Shown: positions 43,793 to 54,026 of the stretch, piece after piece
How positions within the stretch are numbered: position 1 is the stretch's first letter
Layout of the letters: every line of letters starts with the position of its first letter
DNA from: Eutypella sp. D-1
Taxonomy: Eukaryota; Ascomycota; Sordariomycetes; Xylariales; Diatrypaceae
DNA: 64,000 nt
NCBI GenBank assembly: GCA_023313575.1
Contig: JAJTTP010000010.1
Span: 1,488,001-1,552,000, forward strand
Direction of reading: 5' to 3'
Notes under the pieces: model-generated
The model's database searches: none
What the model was told of the DNA's origin: nothing
What the model saw: only the letters and a program-made list of their open reading frames with translations
Position numbers and translations under genes: made by a program

Positions 43793-46011
43793 CTAAATAG
43801 CATTTCTTTTATTAAAACTTAGAAAATACAAAATAAGTTCCATCTGTATTACGACGCTCCTTATATTAAGTATACTAGATGCGATATCTTGTATCACCAA
43901 CGTGAGCTCCTCAAAAGCGCGGGTCAGCCTCTCGTTGTCTCCCCCATACATCCTAGACTCGGGTTCGTCACGGTAAGGCTTCATCTCACGCCCCGATCTG
44001 GTGTCTGTCTCACTGCGTTCAAAAAATCCCGCTTCACGATGAGAAGGCATTGCCCTAAGTCTGCGCCTATCGTGATTTTCCAAAGTTCTGCGTCTAGGAG
44101 CTGGATATTCGAGGGCCATGTAACGCACGGCATTTCGAGGATCAGGGTAAGGCGTGGTGGCCCGGGGCGGTTGGAGACCGATTTGTGCATAGAATGAATC
44201 TATCTCTTTATCGACATGGTCCACCAACTGACGAAACGCCGTCCTATGAACGATTTTGGCTTTTAGAGGGTCGTCGTCTCCTTTCACTGCAATTTGTACC
44301 CACGTTTCAGGAAGACGATCCGACATCTGGTATACTGACTCTTTGGGACATACACCAAGTATTCCGTCGTACATACTAGGATTGAGTGCACGATTTGTGA
44401 CGCTTTCTAGGTATTTTCCAACGCCATTTCTCTCAGTATCCGGCAGACGGTCGTACGCTAGTGCAGCCTGTTATCCAATTTCTGCGCCTGAAAATATTTT
44501 GAATACAGCAGACCCGGGAGTCTCAACAAAGAATTTGACACTGAGAGTGAAGTACCGGTCTTTATAGCGATTGTATCGCTTCATTGGTCGGTAGCCTATG
44601 ATTTTGTCTCCCAGGAGGGTGTAACCGGGGCGAAGACTCCCAATGGGCCGGACAACTGATGCAGCAGTATTACCATTGACCTCCGAACCCACAGTGGTCA
44701 AGGGTAGTTCGTTGTTGATCACGTCATCCATATCTGCATCCGAATTGTCTCCCTGTTGCTCGGACGCTGTATCGTCTTTGTTGATTTCACTGAGTTTGTC
44801 TCGGACGGCTTTTTCCATGAAATCACCCCAAGCTTCCGGCCATTGGTGCGCCCGAAGCCTACTGGTGTTAAGATATGCCTGCCGAAACACCGAGAGCTGC
44901 TTCTTAGCTTCTTCAATACCCTTGTTCTTTCGAACGTCGATTATACGTATCTGTTCTTTCCTCAACGCATGGAGAATACCTTTCTCCACCAAATACGCAT
45001 CGACTGGTCTTGGTGCTCCATGATTCAGCCTCTTGATCTTGTTGTTGGCCTTTCTGATCCCATTAGGTATTTCCGGATAGTCTTCTCCGAACGTGGAGAA
45101 GTAAGATTCGACGTGTTTGCGAATATGATGGTGGATTTTCTTGATCTCTTCCGGGATTTCGAGTATGATTTCTGCCACAGTATCCTCCCCATCACTGTAT
45201 TCAGACTCTGATCCAGATCCCCCAGGTCCAAACATGCCCTTATGTGCTTCGGAGTCCTGAGCATGTCCTCCTGGTGGTTCATAGAATGTCTGATTCTGCT
45301 CAAGCAATTTATCTATGGCATCGTTGACAGCTGCCAGGACCGGTGAGTACAAGAAGTATCAAGAAGGAGGCCTGAGTAGATTGGATGCACCAGTGTGTCA
45401 CGTACCTTGAGCGCAGTTCTTGGCTTCGGCATCCTGTTCTTATCCGGGTGCACTGCCGATAAGATTTCCCGCCTTCGCTGCCTTAACTGGGAACGCGTGA
45501 GTCTCTTATCGATCCCCGGTATTTCGTACTCGTTACCGTGTTGCTGTTAGACGCTGAGGATACGCTCTATCTCTTCGCGAGCCTCTCTCTGGGGAGATTC
45601 TATCTTGAGCATACATTGATTAAGCGCATACTCGATAAAGAATTCGATGACGTTTTGGTGTCCACTGATGTTGTTGGCAATTTTAGCACTTGTTTTTCTC
45701 TTTCCTCGTTTCCACTCGTTGCAGACTTTATGGCTGATCTTCTCGATCTGTTTCATAGAGCTGAGCTTTTCCCTATACGACTCGAAATTTTCTTTTTTTA
45801 CACTGCTTAACTCGTTTTTGAGCCACGAATCGACAAGTTTTAGACGAGCAGTAATGACTGCATCCTCGAGATTTGCGTCATTGGGAACCGATAACAAGCT
45901 GCCGTAAGGTATTGAAGGAAGCGCTGCTTTCCGTCCACGATTTTGCTTTTCCGCATCATCTTCAACGGCAGGCGATTTGTAACCCGCCAGTGCGGAGGAA
46001 GAGGAGGCCAT
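43793..46011 (-). pseudogene. J-domain (DnaJ-like) gene interrupted by two in-frame TAA codons
   Basis: One continuous minus-strand coding pattern runs from ATG 46011 to the stop at 43793. It is closed twice in frame: TAA at 45549-45547 (after EEIERILSV) and TAA at 44473-44471 (after FSGAEIG). Both are followed by CAG, and protein-like sequence continues in the same frame. Just after the first stop comes a J domain: EYEIPGIDKRLTRSQLRQRR, then ILSAVHPDKN with the HPD motif. A short intron probably follows (donor near 45406-45401, acceptor before 45330), then VNDAIDKLLEQNQ of helix III/IV. The C-terminal 500 residues are charged and unrecognised. A CAA-to-TAA change would explain both stops. 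Read as a pseudogene; three shorter products or stop readthrough are alternatives. Confidence 0.65.
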
Positions 46012-46225
46012 TGCAGATGATCTTGAAGAGGGTTTTCCAGAGATCTCAGGACTGTGGGTGTAACTTCATAGGGAAGGTTTGTGGACAGATTCGGGCAATC
46101 CCATTTCCTTTACAAGATACCTGCTTTAGAGCCCACCTAAGCAGGGCTGTTCGCTTTTGTACACTTTGAGCAGGGGTGACGGGTTTGAAACCTACCCCCT
46201 TATAGAAACATATTTCAGCACCCTC

Positions 46226-46418
46226 AAAATTTAATAAATTTAATAGATTTAATAGATTTGATAGATTTAATAGATTCTATCGATCCCATAGATTTGATAA
46301 ATTCTATCTATCCCATAGATCCCATAGATCCCATAGATAGATGGGATAGATTCGATAGATTTGATAGATCCCATAGATTCTATCGATCCCATAGATCCTA
46401 TAGATTTGATAAAATAGG
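46226..46418. repeat. AT-rich degenerate tandem array (ATAGATYYY-type units)
   Basis: About 190 bases built from 9- to 10-base units alternating ATAGATTTA/ATAGATTTG and ATAGATCCC, roughly 20 in all. Translated, this gives repeated I-D-P and D-R-F, which is an artefact of the repeat. It lies directly upstream of the broken J-domain gene. Confidence 0.9.
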
Positions 46419-46445
46419 TGCAAATAGCCCTACTATATTTTCAGT

Positions 46446-46562
46446 GTTAGCTCAGGCCACCGTAGCTCCGTTCAGGACCGCGCCCTCTCATTTGTCAATA
46501 AAAGCGGGTCTATAATAGGTACCTGGGATACATTGAACGGAGCGGAGGTGGCCTGAGTCAAC
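46446..46562. repeat. MITE-like inverted repeat pair
   Basis: Arms 46452-46474 and 46534-46556 are inverted copies with 20 of 23 positions matching (TCAGGCCACC...GCTCCGTTCA). The similarity continues a few bases outwards. The arms enclose about 60 bp without coding potential. No clear target duplication was found. A miniature inverted-repeat element or a structured regulatory hairpin are both possible. Confidence 0.55.
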
Positions 46563-46808
46563 TGAGGTACCTAGGTAACCAATAGTTAAGCACAATCTGC
46601 CAGCCCGCTAAGGCAAGCTAAGCTGTCCCGACCTGAATAATGCTACCTACCTATCCGTAGGTAGGATGTCTTATATAGCATACGAAGTACATCATTACCA
46701 TTTCCAACCCGACCACTATTACGAAGATATTTAAGAACCCAGAATTCTAGAGAAACAAGAAAGGACTCGCCTAATACGTTACCGAAAGTTCAAATTAAAT
46801 CGCGCATT

Positions 46809-47314
46809 ATGACATGGATATCTAAGTCCACGACAGCCTTCGGCTTCATCTTATTAGCGCATGCGTCAGTAGCCCATGCCCTTCTCGCCTGGACCTACCT
46901 CTCGCGTATACATGCCGAATTACTGACGGAAGCCCCCAAACTACTTGCAGTTGCTATTCATCCCGCGAGCACGCAGCGCTCCAGGCTCACCGGGCCGCAT
47001 CGCTCACCTCCCTCACCGCCTCACAGGCCGGCGCCGCGAGCTCGCTTCCCGTCGACATCACGATCGAGACTATCGTTGCGACCTTCGTCGTCTGCCTCGG
47101 ACTCGTGCTGGGAAGTCCGAGGTTGCGGCCTATTCAGTGGCGGGTATGGGCTGGACAGATCGAACGCGAGGGCGAGGCTGGCTTCAAGAATAGCAGCGGC
47201 GAGGTCGAGAAGGACTACGTGGGAAACCCTTTCCGCCTACTCGAGAGCCGGCCTGGGTTCGTCGATATTCGAAAACAGAGGAAGGAATTCGCGGAATGGG
47301 CCAAGAACCAGTAG
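46809..47314 (+). CDS. emc5: ER membrane protein complex subunit 5
   Basis: 139-aa subunit of the ER membrane complex that inserts tail-anchored and multi-pass proteins; homologous to yeast Kre27 and animal MMGT1. Two exons, 46809-46864 and 46951-47314; the intron has donor GTCAGT and branch site TACTGAC. The split reads FGFILLAHA, then CYSSREHAAL across the junction. Membrane helices lie near residues 10-28 and 58-77 (ITIETIVATFVVCLGLVLGS), followed by the conserved LRPIQWRVWAGQIEREG and FRLLESRPGFVDIRKQRKEF at the cytosolic C-terminus. All the typical fungal landmarks are present. Confidence 0.92.
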
Positions 47315-47876
47315 ACAGCTGTTTTAAACCTCAAGCCTAGAAATTGGGATGTGAAACAGGAGGCGCACTGCGACTAATACACGACACCGGGGCATTGCTC
47401 TGTGATATTCCATATTCCATATTACGATATCCACGCCCTCGAGAGGCCGGGCAAGGCCCCAACAAGGGCCGGGCACGACCCGATATAATCATAGGGTGCC
47501 TACCAGGTAGCGCCTGCCTACAACCATGGAGATCTTGCGTGTGTGAGTGTTTAGAAAGTGCTACTTGCGGATTATGTCCTTACTTTTCCCGATAATATAT
47601 CATGACGGTTGTGCCTTCTACGAAGAATGAATCTATTTAGGTGAGCATAGTGGATGGAACAATTATGCGTCATAATCACTTTTGTCCTTGCTTCATACAA
47701 CATGCTCCAGCTGTTCCTGACATTGGCGGGATCAAATTATATCGCTAGGTTTGTTGTCTCGGCTGCATATTGGTAATTTCAAGTATAGACCCTCCCTTTC
47801 ACCCTCACTTTCCCGTCCCATTACCTACTTCGTCCGTGCGTTCTTAAAGTGCGAGCGAGGCAATGCCCCTGAGAAG
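47315..47876. other. Intergenic region
   Basis: 3' region of EMC5 and promoter of MSH5. Nothing recognised apart from GC-rich stretches near 47450. Confidence 0.6.
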
Positions 47877-50800
47877 ATGCCAACCTCCCAGCGTTACCAA
47901 ACTCCATCACAAGTATCTTCAGGGTCGTCCGGTCAAAGTCAACACGGCAGTTCATCGTCTGTTCAGCGTCCATCTGGTCGGGTCGCATTTTCTACCCCGG
48001 GCGCCTCGTCTCGTGTATCGAAAGCAACACGACTCAGGAATCCACCCCATGCCAGTTCCAGGGCTATTTCCATCCCGCCCGCATCATCACCTCAGCTACC
48101 ATCCCATCCTCATCGGCAGAGACTCTCGGTACGACCGACTTCTCTTCGATCCTCCTCAGCTGCTCCAAGCCAAGGCCATCAAGATGTGCCGGATCGCGGG
48201 CGCGAGAGCCTCTTCTCATCTGAGGATGCAGACGCTTTGAATGAGGTGATGATGGCCATTGAAATGAAGATCAATGGAAACCTCGGTTGTGCCTATTATG
48301 TCACCGCTCAAGAGACTTTGTTTTTGCTAGAGGACGTCGCCATGGCTGGTATGGAGCTTGTCGAGACGCTCCTTCTTCACGCGAACCCGACCACCGTACT
48401 CATCTCTACGAAAGCTCCGGACAACCTCGTGTCATTTCTCGAGAGTGGGACCCAGGGTGTCGATGGGAATCGAGGTTCGCTCTGACATGCCCACCCAATC
48501 TATGCGGCATATCTAACCTTAGTCCTAGGAGACTTGCGAGGAGCCTACGTCTTGAGAAGTATCGGCTCTTCCGAATTTGCTTATGAGAAGAGCAAAGGAA
48601 AACTCTTGGATCTCAACATCGAGTCTACCGGCGTCCGAAGCATGCTGTTCACCTCTGTGGTCGACGAGCATGTAGACGATGCTGAAGATTACAATGCCCC
48701 CGAAGGGTCAAGACAGACACGCCAGATGAGGCTAGGGACTTCCATCAACCTTGATAGTCATATAACGGTCAGTGTCCATCCTTCTATTACTCCATGTGAC
48801 GTTATGATGTCTAACATGCAGAAGATTGGATGTGCCGGAGCCGTACTCGGTGATATTGAGCGCAGGAGATCCGCTCAATACCTCCCAAATGATCCGGATG
48901 CGTTACTGGCGTTTCGGATCAGATCTGTTGAAATGTTTTCCCTCTTTAACTCCATGTTCATCAATGCGGATACACTCATCTCCCTTCAAATCTTTCAGTC
49001 CGAGTATCATCCAAATAGCCACCAACGAGGCCCAGCTCATACCTCGGGTACCAAAGAGAACCTTTCTATATACGGGCTATTGCAAGGCCTGGCTTGTACG
49101 CCGCAGGGCAAACTGAAGCTTCGACAAATACTTCTACGTCCTAGTCTTGACCTGGACCTCATTAAGGAACGGCAAAGAACAATCTCCTTTTTCCTACGCA
49201 CCAGCAATGTTGAAGCCACGTCCGGCCTCACGAAAGGATTGAGGAAGATCAAAAACATGGCCACATCGATAGCACTTCTACGAAAAGGGGTGGACAACCC
49301 CGGTCGTAAGGTCAGCGTGTCCAACAATGTTTGGGCAACACTGCAGCGGTTTGCTGGGTATAGTCTACAATTACGGGAAACGCTTCGTGGCATGGTCGGT
49401 GCTGAGAGGATACAAATCATCAGTAGAGTATGTACTGCCTTTCCGCTATACGAAAGCTTTATTTCTCACCGTTCAACTACAGGTGGTTGACACCATCAAC
49501 CCCCTCCCTCTCAGCGAGGTGGGACAACTTATTACCCAAACCATCGACTTCGAACAGTCTGTTGAGAGGGGACGCACAGCAGTAAAGCATGGCGTTGACG
49601 CTGCCCTAGACGAGGTGAAACGAAGCTACATGGGCATGGAGAACTTTCTCTCCAGCGTCATCACAAAATTGCAAGAACAGATTCCAGAATGGGCCAGGCA
49701 ATATGTCCAGAATTGCACCTTCATGCCTCAGCTCGGCTTTTTGACAGTCATATCCCTGAACCCAGATACGAAAGAAAGCAATTATAATGGTGAAGGCTTA
49801 CACGAGCCCTGGGAACTTATGTTCGCAGCAGAGGGAAGCGTCTACTACAAGAATCGTCAGATGAGAGAAATGGATGAACAGCTTGGGGATGCTTACTGCA
49901 TGATCATCGGTAAACCTGCCCGTGCTTCTCCTGGATGCCGAGTACTGATTAATTTGCAGATCGCGAGACCGAAATCATTCATGAACTATCCGTGAAAGTC
50001 CTCGAACACGAAGAGGCCATTATTGCAACTTCCGGTATCCTAGGCGAACTGGATAGTCTGCTTGCTTTGGCCGCTGGCTCTAGTCTATATAATTGGGTCG
50101 CACCGGAGATGACACACGAGAATGTAGTCCATATCGAAGGCGGCCGCCATCCTGTACAAGAATTCGTAGTCGCGTCGTTCATCAAAAATGACTGTCATTT
50201 ATCCGGAGACGCCAGCGTTGCCGATCAAGATCCTCAAAGCGGCGAAGTCTCGAGCATCACGCGGGATTCTATTGAGTGCCCCAGCATGCTCGTCCTGACC
50301 GGACCGAACCACTCGGGTAAGAGCGTTTACATGAAGCAAGTGGCTTTGATAGTGTATCTCGCACACATAGGATGCTATGTGCCAGCTGACCGAGCCCGGA
50401 TCGGAATCACGGATCGAATCCTTACGCGTATCGCTACACGCGAAAGTGTATCGAGGAACGAGAGCTCCTTCTCGATAGACTTGCGCCAAGTTGCCTTTGC
50501 CATGAACTTTGCAACCCGTCAGAGTCTAGTGCTTATTGACGAGTTTGGGAAGGGAACCGACAGTCTAGACGGGGCTGGCTTGATGACCGCTCTCTTGAGT
50601 CATCTTTCAACGCCAGGCCCCGACAGGCCCAAAGTTCTCGCAGCCACTCATTTCCACGAGATCTTTGAAAACCACTTTCTTCAGGAGAGCACCGAGATGG
50701 CCTTTGCCCACATGGAAGTTCTCCTCGACTTTGATACACCCGTCATGGAAGAACAAGTGACCTACCTCTACCAGCTGGTCCCAGGTCGCAGCAGGTCCAG

Positions 50801-51092
50801 TTTTGGCACCCGTTGCGCGGCTCTGAACGGCATCGATAAAGTAGTAGTGCAGAGGGCAGAGGCGATCATGCTTCTCTTAGTGAAGAATGAAGACTTGGAG
50901 GTCGCATGCTCTAAACTGTCTGACACTGAGGCAGAAAGGTTGGGAGAAGCAGAGACTGTTGCCCGATATTTTATGAAAGAGACTCTCTTCAACCCAGAAG
51001 ATGGTCAGGGGACGTTGAAGGGTTCAATGAACCCGTACCATGACATTCTCAATCGGGTCTTGGCAAGTTGCTCTACTGACGATCGAGAGTAG
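47877..51092 (+). CDS. msh5: Meiotic MutS homologue MSH5
   Basis: 1000-aa MutS-family ATPase that with MSH4 stabilises meiotic crossover intermediates (Holliday junctions) in the nucleus. Five exons: 47877-48474, 48529-48767, 48822-49427, 49483-49909 and 49960-51092. The 54-nt second intron keeps the frame open; it is called because of GTCAGT, the CTAAC branch and the restored junction HIT|KIGCAGAVLGDIERRR. The first 110 residues are Ser/Pro-rich and disordered. There is no MutS mismatch-recognition (Phe-x-Glu) domain, as expected for MSH5. The lever/core region contains ENLSIYGLLQGLACTPQG. The ATPase has Walker A TGPNHSGKSVYMKQ (Lys744), KQVALIVYLAHIGCYVPA typical of MSH5, the signature ESSFSIDLRQ and Walker B LIDEFGKGTD (Asp817, Glu818). 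The His in GPNHSGKS replaces the commoner Ala or Gly. The gene looks intact, which suggests a sexual cycle. Confidence 0.95.
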
Positions 51093-52243
51093 GTTGGAGC
51101 CCGTTCGCGGTCTTTGAGAGGAATGTGACGTCCAAATCTCTGTCTAGAGCAAGATGCGTTTGCTTAGGATTGTAGTTGCTGTAAATAGTACTGTCATATT
51201 CTGGTACATGACAATGCTCGATTAGCTGATATAGAAGAGGGAACATCCCAGATTCCATCTTACAAGGGTCTGGACTTATGCTAGTAAACCAAGGCCAGCA
51301 ACGGTTTTACCCAGATAGCAGCTGAAAATATGTGCATAACTAGCTGAAACTAAATAGCATATCATGGAAAACATTGTTCTTAACACAGGTAGCGCGATCC
51401 TTGAAACTGTGCAGCGCGCGCCTTGGGTGGCTTCTGAGCAACCGAGGTCCTAAGGATGTCGCTGCTGGGGCCGCTGGGCCGTTAAGGAAACATCAGTAGA
51501 AATTCAGTTTCTTCGGTGTATTATACTTTCTCTGATACATACGTCATGTCTTGCCGCTCCGTGCCCCTCCCGTGTTTCACGCGGCATAAATACCCCCTTG
51601 TCCAGCGCAACCAGGAAGAACCAATCGCATCTCATTACCAGACCAGACGTCCCCAGTGCTATTAGTTTGCAAGGAATGTCTGAGTGCTCACAAGGGGTTG
51701 GCTTCACCTATAGTTGCCGGCAATATAGCGATTATATAACATACTGGGAACTTATGGAGAAAATGCTGACCCCACACATCACTATGGTCTTGCCATTCAA
51801 ACGGCATAGTCGTAGCCACTAACCCAGTTTGCGTGCTCGCTGGAATTTCCTTTTAGGATACAGACTTGCGAGCGTGAAGTTGAGACATGAGTATAAATGT
51901 GGTGATGGCGGGTTTCGTGAAGGGCTTGGCCTGATGCTGATGAGCCCATCACGGTAAACCGACGGTGAGGCCCGAATCTCGAGATGTCGCCCATAGCTAG
52001 ACTGCATTTAGATCTGAGAGACCTCCAGAGTTTAACCCGTAAGGCCGAGAAAGCCCAGATTGATAGGGAGTTAGGCAGTTTCTATAAAGCTGTCCCTGTC
52101 TTCCCTGATGTTGGGTTCGAGCTCGAGAGTGCAAAGGTTGTTGTAAGTCTGTGGTTGATAGGCTTTGTTTCCTTTATATCTGAGTTCATCTGTCTCCCTC
52201 CTTACCCCGGAACCTCCGAGAACCAGGAGTTGAAAACAAGAAG
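51093..52243. other. Intergenic region with an orphan coding-like exon
   Basis: No complete gene. An ATG frame at 51984-52143 has coding-like codons (MSPIARLHLDLRDLQ, then PVFPDVGFELESAKVV) and stops at a perfect GTAAGT donor. An acceptor at 52210-52212 would keep frame but gives only 13 more residues (ELKTRRC...) and overlaps the cutinase start. It may be a cutinase leader with an upstream ORF, or a gene relic. Confidence 0.45.
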
Positions 52244-53054
52244 ATGCGCTGCCTTCGCCACCTAGTACCCGTCCTCGCCCTATCCGTGGCTTCTCCGCTT
52301 GTGAGAAACGACAGCCCGGACCCCGCCGGTCCCGAGCTCGAGGCCCGCCAGCTCGGAGGCGCAACAACGCGCAATGACCTGGTGGATGGCAAGTGCGGGA
52401 GTGTGATGGTGGTATTTGCGCGCGGCACCACCGAGGCCGGGAACGTGGGGCAGGTGGCGGGCCCGCCGTTCTTCGACGCCCTCGCGGCCAAGGCGCCAGA
52501 CCTTGCGGTTCAGGGCGTCGACTACGCTGCTAGTGTCGGCGGGATTGTGCAGGGCGGTGATAAGGCCGGTACTGCTACGATGTGAGTTCCTTCTATTGAC
52601 CAGGCCATTGGGAAAGTTGCGCTGATACATTGGGCCATCGTCTCTAGGGTCAAGCACGTCCAGACCGCAGTCCAGCAGTGTCCGGACTCCGCCATCGTCA
52701 TGGCCGGGTACTCGCAGGGCGCCATGCTCGTGCACAACGCCGCGACGCAGCTGGGCGCCGCAGCTGGCAGCGTCAAGGCTGCCGTGACGTTCGGCGATCC
52801 GTGTATGTCCATTTTCATGCTCATGCCCCTACTTACGCTCTTCGCGACCACTAAGACTTAGGTAAACTAATGAGATGGATCTCAACACTTTAGTCCAACG
52901 GACGGAAATCGCGGGGGTACAGAGTCAGAAGGTCTTCTGCCACGTCGGCGATGGAGTCTGCGACGGCACCTTCGTCATTACGCCCGCGCATCTGACCTAC
53001 TCCCAGGACGCGCAAGCGGCGGCGGACTTTGTCGCACAGGCAGTAGGGTTGTAA
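52244..53054 (+). CDS. Cutinase
   Basis: 217-aa secreted serine esterase that cleaves cutin esters of the plant cuticle. Three exons: 52244-52581, 52648-52802 and 52894-53054. A signal peptide ([17 protein letters not shown]) and a short propeptide precede the ARQLGG-like mature start. Family landmarks are [14 protein letters not shown] (oxyanion-hole Ser/Thr region), the nucleophile elbow [12 protein letters not shown] with Ser135, and the catalytic Asp184 and His197 in [10 protein letters not shown] and PAHLTY. Cys pairs (GKCGS/QQCPD and FCHV/GVCDG) fit the two conserved disulfides. The length is normal. It supports a plant-associated or saprotrophic lifestyle. Confidence 0.95.
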
Positions 53055-54026
53055 AAATTGCAACGATTTGGTATATTGTCACATTCAAAGGCTACGAGGC
53101 CTCATACGTCGTGTTGGAGATACATTTGGGGTGTAAAGGTTGTAGATCACCCTGAAGATTAAGCATGCCCTTTCCCAGCTGTGCAGGTGCTATGTAGAAT
53201 CAAACGGGGTATGGGCAGGCAAGCGGCAGTTTGCCACAATTTGCCTGCGGTCATCTATCCTACCACACGCTGTCCCCTGATAAGTGAGCCTGTTTGGCTA
53301 TTCTAATCACCCTAATAGACGAATCATGCACTTAGAGTAGTCCGCATAGCACTTCTCGTTCTAGGTACGGGGGAGGCTTCTCGCACTGGCCTTTCGTAAT
53401 GCTCTACTCAGCAAACCATGACTTTTCACCCTTGAACCTTTCCACTTACTTGACTTCAAGAGGGAGAAGGACAAAACAAAACAGATATGAGCATCGGTCA
53501 TCATGTAAAATCCATACTAGCAGGGATATAATAGTGCTAGGCTTATACGAAGGATTGCTGTACATAGAACCAAAGATGTGGGGCGGCCAACCCCTATTTA
53601 CCCCTATTTACACTAAAGTGTGATGAATCGGAATAAGTTGGAAATAATGGCTTAAGGGAATAACATAGATACGTAACCCATTTCTTATCTCCGGGGTAAT
53701 GTGTTCTACGTGTGTAAATTCTCGTGGGTCACTGGTTCTAATTTCACCCTGGGGCAGTGTTGGGGCCTCACGTCTCTTCAACTTTTGAATTACAAATTCG
53801 TAAGGAATCTGGCCATAACGAAAAGATGGGTGAATTTCCTCATTTGGTTTTAGTTCCTGGTACTTTCACCCTCTCAATGCTGACAACACCCACAGAACCT
53901 GAAGTAGTTCAACTTTCAACAGGCAGGATACGAATGCAGTAACCTGGAAGAATTCCCTTTAACAGATCCAGGCGTGGCAGGAAAATTGCTGGGACAAGAA
54001 AAGAACGAGTACATCAATTCAGCCAT
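53055..54026. other. Convergent intergenic region with a possible hydrolase relic
   Basis: 3' regions of the cutinase and PKS genes. An ATG frame at 53826-53942 (+) starts MGEFPHLVLVPGTFTLSML, which resembles the first strand and oxyanion loop of an alpha/beta hydrolase, but ends after 38 codons. If real, it is a heavily truncated relic. Confidence 0.4.

Larger units (their letters stand above)
46012..46808. other. Intergenic region with AT-rich array and MITE-like element
   Basis: Contains the AT-rich tandem array and the inverted repeat listed separately, TACCTAGGTA-type palindromes near 46565 and 46645, and the promoter of the EMC5 gene. No coding exon. Confidence 0.6.

Noticed and set aside
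44471..44530. A 60-nt intron (GTTGAG...AACAG) that would remove the second TAA of the J-domain gene
   Set aside because: Donor GTTGAG is poor, there is no branch site at a normal distance, and the removed sequence (VETPGSAVFKIF) looks like protein.
46258..46515. 85-aa Ile/Asp/Arg-rich frame
   Set aside because: Simple translation of the AT-rich tandem array.
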